Source: Mesorhizobium sp. B4-1-3
GTDB lineage: Bacteria > Pseudomonadota > Alphaproteobacteria > Rhizobiales > Rhizobiaceae
DNA: 64,000 bases
NCBI RefSeq assembly: GCF_006439355.1
Contig: NZ_VFTG01000018.1
Coordinates: 1 to 64,000 of the forward strand
Direction of reading: 5' to 3'
Shown: piece after piece, positions 61,199 through 64,000 of the stretch
Layout of the letters: each line of letters begins with the position of its first letter
Numbering within the stretch: the first letter of the stretch is position 1
Position numbers and translations under genes: made by a program
The notes under the pieces: model-generated
Database searches by the model: none
What the model saw: only the letters and a program-made list of their open reading frames with translations
What the model was told of the DNA's origin: nothing

Positions 61199-62011
61199 AT
61201 GACAAGCAGTTTCAGCAGTAGACTGAGCGGGGTCGCGGCGGGTTTGGCCGTCGTGGTCGCGGCCTGGTTCGCCACAACGAGCGTGACGAAGGCGGACGAA
61301 ATGGACGACATCCTGAAAAAGGGCGAACTGGTCGTCGCCGTACAGACGCAGGGACCACCCGTCAGTTTCGTCGACAAGAAGGGCGAGCGCACTGGGCTCG
61401 CGGTCGAGATCGCCAAACAGATGGCGGCCGATCTCGGCGTCAAGGTCGTCTTCCAGGACTATGATTGGAAGGGCCTCATTCCGGCGCTGCTTGCCGGCAA
61501 GGCCGACATGATCGCGGGCGACATGACGCCGACGCCGCAACGCGCTTCGCAGCTTTTGTTTTCGCGGCCGATGTTCTTCAACGACACGCTCGCCTTCGCT
61601 AGCAAGGATTCCCAGTTCAAGACCTGGCAGGATCTCAACAAGGAAGGCGTTACGGTTGCTGCGTTGCAGGGCAGCACCTACGCCGATGCCGTAAGCAAAT
61701 ATCTGCCTAAGGCGACGTTGAAGGTGTTTTCAGGCGGCGGCCCCGCCGTGGCGCAGACGCTTACAATGGGGCGCGTCGATGCCATGGTTGGCGGACAGGA
61801 CTACAATTCCTACGTCCGTCAGTTCGGCAACCTCAAGCCGCTCGAAGGGACGATGACGCGCGAGCCGCTGGCCTTCGCCACCCGCCCCAACGCCTTCCAC
61901 CTCAAGATGTGGCTTGACAATTACGTCGAGCTGAAGACGGCGGACAATTCGCTGCAGTCGCTCCTTGCCTATTGGTGGACGTCGGACGCCTGGGAGAAAG
62001 ACCACAAGTAA
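61199..62011 (+). CDS. Polar amino-acid ABC substrate-binding protein
   Basis: Periplasmic receptor of about 270 residues. The signal peptide (MTSSFSSRLSGVAAGLAVVV) is cleaved near TKADE. The family-3 pattern follows: LKKGELVVAVQTQGPPVSFV, ERTGLAVEIAKQMAADLGVK and GLIPALLAGKADMIAGDMT. The ATG at 61199 has GGGAGAGAGACGA upstream; the earlier frame from 61142 overlaps the ATPase gene and is rejected. It lies between ATPase and permeases. Confidence 0.92.
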   Translation: MTSSFSSRLSGVAAGLAVVVAAWFATTSVTKADEMDDILKKGELVVAVQTQGPPVSFVDKKGERTGLAVEIAKQMAADLGVKVVFQDYDWKGLIPALLAGKADMIAGDMTPTPQRASQLLFSRPMFFNDTLAFASKDSQFKTWQDLNKEGVTVAALQGSTYADAVSKYLPKATLKVFSGGGPAVAQTLTMGRVDAMVGGQDYNSYVRQFGNLKPLEGTMTREPLAFATRPNAFHLKMWLDNYVELKTADNSLQSLLAYWWTSDAWEKDHK

Positions 62012-62020
62012 CGGTCTCGT

Positions 62021-62054
62021 CGATCGGCGCTGCGTGCTCGCGCCGCGCCGATCG
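62021..62054 (+). terminator. Hairpin after amino-acid receptor gene
   Basis: CGATCGGCGC (62021-62030) pairs perfectly with GCGCCGATCG (62045-62054), nine bases after the receptor stop codon and before the permease genes, with no U-tract. This is the third receptor gene in the window followed by such a stem, besides the true terminator at 59815. Confidence 0.5.
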
Positions 62055-62129
62055 TATCCGCGCGTCATGCGCGCGTAACCGGGCCTGATTGATGGCCTCT
62101 GCAACTGAACTCATCAAAGCTTCGACCCG

Positions 62130-62822
62130 ATGAACTGGGCTCTCGACTTTTACAACTACCGCATCGTCGAGCAGTATCTTGATCGCTTCGCCGAGGGTCT
62201 TGAAAACACCCTCATGGCCGCGGCTGTCAGCCTCGTGGCCGCTGTGATACTCGGCACCATGGTGGCGCTTTGCCGGATGTCTACCCGTGCCATCCTGTGG
62301 CGTCCGGCGGCCGGCTATGTCGCGTTCATTCTCGCGACGCCGCTCTTGGTGCAGATCTACCTGATCTATTACGGCCTGCCGAGCCTGATCCCGGCCACCG
62401 GCCGCTGGAGCGAGCTGACTCTGGGCATCATTGCGCTCTCGCTGCACAACGCAGCCTATATGAGTGAGATCGTGCGCGGTGGAATTGCATCGGTGCCCCG
62501 CGGCCAAATCGAGGGCGGCAAGGCCGTCGGTATGTCTTACCTGCAGCGGTTGCGCTACATCGTCCTGCCGCAGGCATTCGCCAACACGCTGCCGCCCTTG
62601 CTCGGCCAAACCGCGGTGCTGATCAAAGATACTTCGCTCCTTTCAATCATCGCGGTCTTCGATTTCCTCAGCGCCGGACTTTTGCTCAACAGCGAAAGGG
62701 TGCGGCCGAACGAAAGCTTTCTCACCATCGCCCTCGGCTACCTTGCGATCTATATCGTAATGCTCGGCCTGTCATGGGCTGTCAGGCGCTGGCTTGCCGG
62801 TCCGGCATGGAACGCGGTGTAG
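62130..62822 (+). CDS. Amino-acid ABC transporter permease (HisM/HisQ family)
   Basis: About 230 residues with five or six transmembrane helices. The N-terminal helix region is ENTLMAAAVSLVAAVILGTM and the EAA loop is EGGKAVGMSYLQRLRYIVLP, followed by QAFANTLPPLLGQ. It ends three bases before the second permease gene; the two form the heterodimeric channel. Confidence 0.93.
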   Translation: MNWALDFYNYRIVEQYLDRFAEGLENTLMAAAVSLVAAVILGTMVALCRMSTRAILWRPAAGYVAFILATPLLVQIYLIYYGLPSLIPATGRWSELTLGIIALSLHNAAYMSEIVRGGIASVPRGQIEGGKAVGMSYLQRLRYIVLPQAFANTLPPLLGQTAVLIKDTSLLSIIAVFDFLSAGLLLNSERVRPNESFLTIALGYLAIYIVMLGLSWAVRRWLAGPAWNAV

Positions 62823-62825
62823 CGA

Positions 62826-63509
62826 ATGCAACATTATTTCGATGTCATCGCCGCTATCCTGCCGTTTCTCTGGGCGGGCTTCGTGCAGACCTTCTGGGTC
62901 TCGCTGGTCGCCATCGCGGCCGGTTCGGTGCTGGGCTTCCTAATCGGCGTGGCGCGCAGCCAGCGCATTCCCTTGCTGCACCAGCTGTTCGGCCTCTACA
63001 TCCACATCTTGCGCGGCACGCCGTTCCTGGTTCAACTTTATGTTTTCTATTTCGTCCTGCCCAATACCGGCATCGAAGCCTTGCAGTGGAGTTCCGAGAC
63101 GGCGGCCTTCGTATCGCTCTCGGTCTACACCTCAAGCTATGTCGCCGAAATCGTCATGGCGGCTATAGACACGGTGCCGGCAGGCCAGTGGGAGGCGGCC
63201 ACCGCGCTCGGGCTCAAACGATTGCCCATATTGGGCCTCGTCGTGCTGCCGCAGGCGCTTAAGCTCACGGTTCCACCGATGAGCGGTGTTTATGTCAACA
63301 TCATCAAGAACACGGCCATCCTGTCGGTGATTGGCATTTCCGAGCTCACGCGTCAGGGCGAGATCTCGATCATGCGCTTTCCGAGCGACGTGCTGTTCAT
63401 CTACGGGGTGATCGCGCTGGTCTATTTCGTCTATTGCTATCCGGTCTTGCGCTTCACGCGCTGGGCCGAGCGGAAGGTGGGCGGCACGCGCGTCGTCAAC
63501 CTCGATTGA
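62826..63509 (+). CDS. Amino-acid ABC transporter permease (HisM/HisQ family)
   Basis: About 227 residues, starting MQHYFDVIAAILPFLWAGFV. The EAA loop is WEAATALGLKRLPILGLVVL, followed by PQALKLTVPPMSG, and later KNTAILSVIGISELTRQGE. Partner of the preceding permease. The next gene, a FAD oxidoreductase, begins 23 bases downstream. Confidence 0.93.
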   Translation: MQHYFDVIAAILPFLWAGFVQTFWVSLVAIAAGSVLGFLIGVARSQRIPLLHQLFGLYIHILRGTPFLVQLYVFYFVLPNTGIEALQWSSETAAFVSLSVYTSSYVAEIVMAAIDTVPAGQWEAATALGLKRLPILGLVVLPQALKLTVPPMSGVYVNIIKNTAILSVIGISELTRQGEISIMRFPSDVLFIYGVIALVYFVYCYPVLRFTRWAERKVGGTRVVNLD

Positions 63510-63532
63510 GCCCCGCGCGGAAACCGACCATC

Positions 63533-64000
63533 ATGCCTCCTTACGTCGACACCTATTACACGCGAACACTATCCTCGGGGGCGGCCTATCCCGCCATTGC
63601 CGGTAAGCGAAACACGAGATATGCATCGTTGGCGGCGGACTCGCGGGCCTGACGGTCGCGCTCGAACTTGCCAGCAAAGGGCGCGGCGTGACCGTGCTGG
63701 AGTCGCGCCGGATAGCCTGGGGTGCCTCCGGCCGTAATGGCGGGTTCGTGTCTCCGGGCTGGGCGGCACGTGCCAGCCAGGTCCTGAAGCGGGTAGGGCC
63801 CGACCATGCCAAGGCGCTGTTCCGCCTGTCGATGGAGGGTGTCACCATGGTCGAGGAGGCGATCCGAGACCTCGGCATTTCCGACGCGAACGTCACGCCC
63901 GGCATTCTGCGCGTATCGCGCTATGAAAACACCAGGGCGCTTGAGCAGCTGCGCGATGAACAGCAGGCGGAATTCGGTCGCCATTTGCGCCTTCTGACGC
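63533..64000 (+). pseudogene. FAD-dependent oxidoreductase (DAO family), partial, frameshifted
   Basis: It starts MPPYVDTYYTRTLSSGAAYP in one frame. After KRNT the FAD-binding motif ICIVGGGLAGLTVALELASK continues in another frame and then runs without a stop to the window edge (VLESRRIAWGASGRNGGFVS, TMVEEAIRDLGISD). One missing base near 63615 explains the break, and the rest is clean, so it may be a sequence error. It belongs to the same family as the enzyme at 50553 and likewise follows an amino-acid-type importer, so it probably oxidises the imported amine or amino acid. The C-terminal two thirds are outside the window. Confidence 0.8.

Noticed and set aside
1..64000. tRNA genes or insertion sequences near the recombinase
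   Set aside because: No tRNA-like cloverleaf end, no transposase and no terminal inverted repeats could be recognised by eye in the window.

Overview
The window is GC-rich DNA that reads like a soil/plant-associated alphaproteobacterium of the Rhizobiales, probably Mesorhizobium or a close relative. This is inferred from protein style, from the density of ABC and TRAP importers, from a RepB-type partition-family protein, and from an alphaproteobacterial general-stress promoter (GGAAC-N16-CGTT). No rRNA, tRNA or CRISPR array was seen.

Layout. (1) 1-4.5 kb: the 5' end of a DegP-like secreted protease, an ABC-2 exporter operon (NEW3-domain protein, ATPase, permease; minus strand) and a divergent, frameshifted ECF sigma factor. 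(2) 4.6-11.5 kb: a BKACE (DUF849) enzyme divergent from an RpiR regulator, a class III aminotransferase with one frameshift, and a TAXI-TRAP importer. This looks like a unit for an amino or beta-keto acid. (3) 12.0-15.3 kb: a tight hxsDBCA operon, in which every neighbouring pair overlaps by 4 bp. It encodes two radical SAM enzymes, a small partner and an exported His-Xaa-Ser repeat protein. This is the most unusual functional system here. Its products belong to named families, but the chemistry and role are unknown to me. (4) 15.3-30.4 kb: an accessory region. It holds hairpin-rich intergenic DNA, an SH3/DUF1236 protein, CsbD, and many decayed genes (LysR, SRAP, ATP-dependent DNA ligase, phospholipase D family, CheB-like). 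It also has a 0.86-kb direct duplication, a DUF2130 protein, a large serine recombinase overlapping a RepB-C-terminal-domain gene, and a HicB-like antitoxin.

(5) 30.4-48.9 kb: a catabolic island bracketed by two paralogous GlxA/AraC-type regulators. It contains a carbohydrate ABC importer, two BNR/sialidase-fold proteins without signal peptides, two aldehyde dehydrogenases, a DapA/NanA-family lyase, a 2-hydroxyacid dehydrogenase and a mandelate-racemase-family enzyme. An opposing NMT1/THI5-type ABC importer follows. The enzymes together suggest uptake and intracellular breakdown of an acidic or derivatised sugar, but the substrate is not determined. (6) 49-50.2 kb: a LacI-family remnant and a small unknown gene. 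(7) 50.5-59.8 kb: a divergent unit around a GntR regulator. Leftwards are livGFHM-like transporter genes and a FAD oxidoreductase. Rightwards are DUF3830, TIGR04076-type, aldo-keto reductase, SnoaL-like and substrate-binding proteins. (8) 60.4-64 kb: a polar amino-acid ABC importer followed by a FAD oxidoreductase that runs off the window.

Single-base frameshifts are unusually frequent, several of them in or beside short G/C runs. Some interrupt otherwise well-preserved genes (aminotransferase, hxsA, terminal FAD oxidoreductase) and may be sequence errors. Others (SRAP, ligase, phospholipase D, LysR, YciI-like) carry several lesions and look like true decay.
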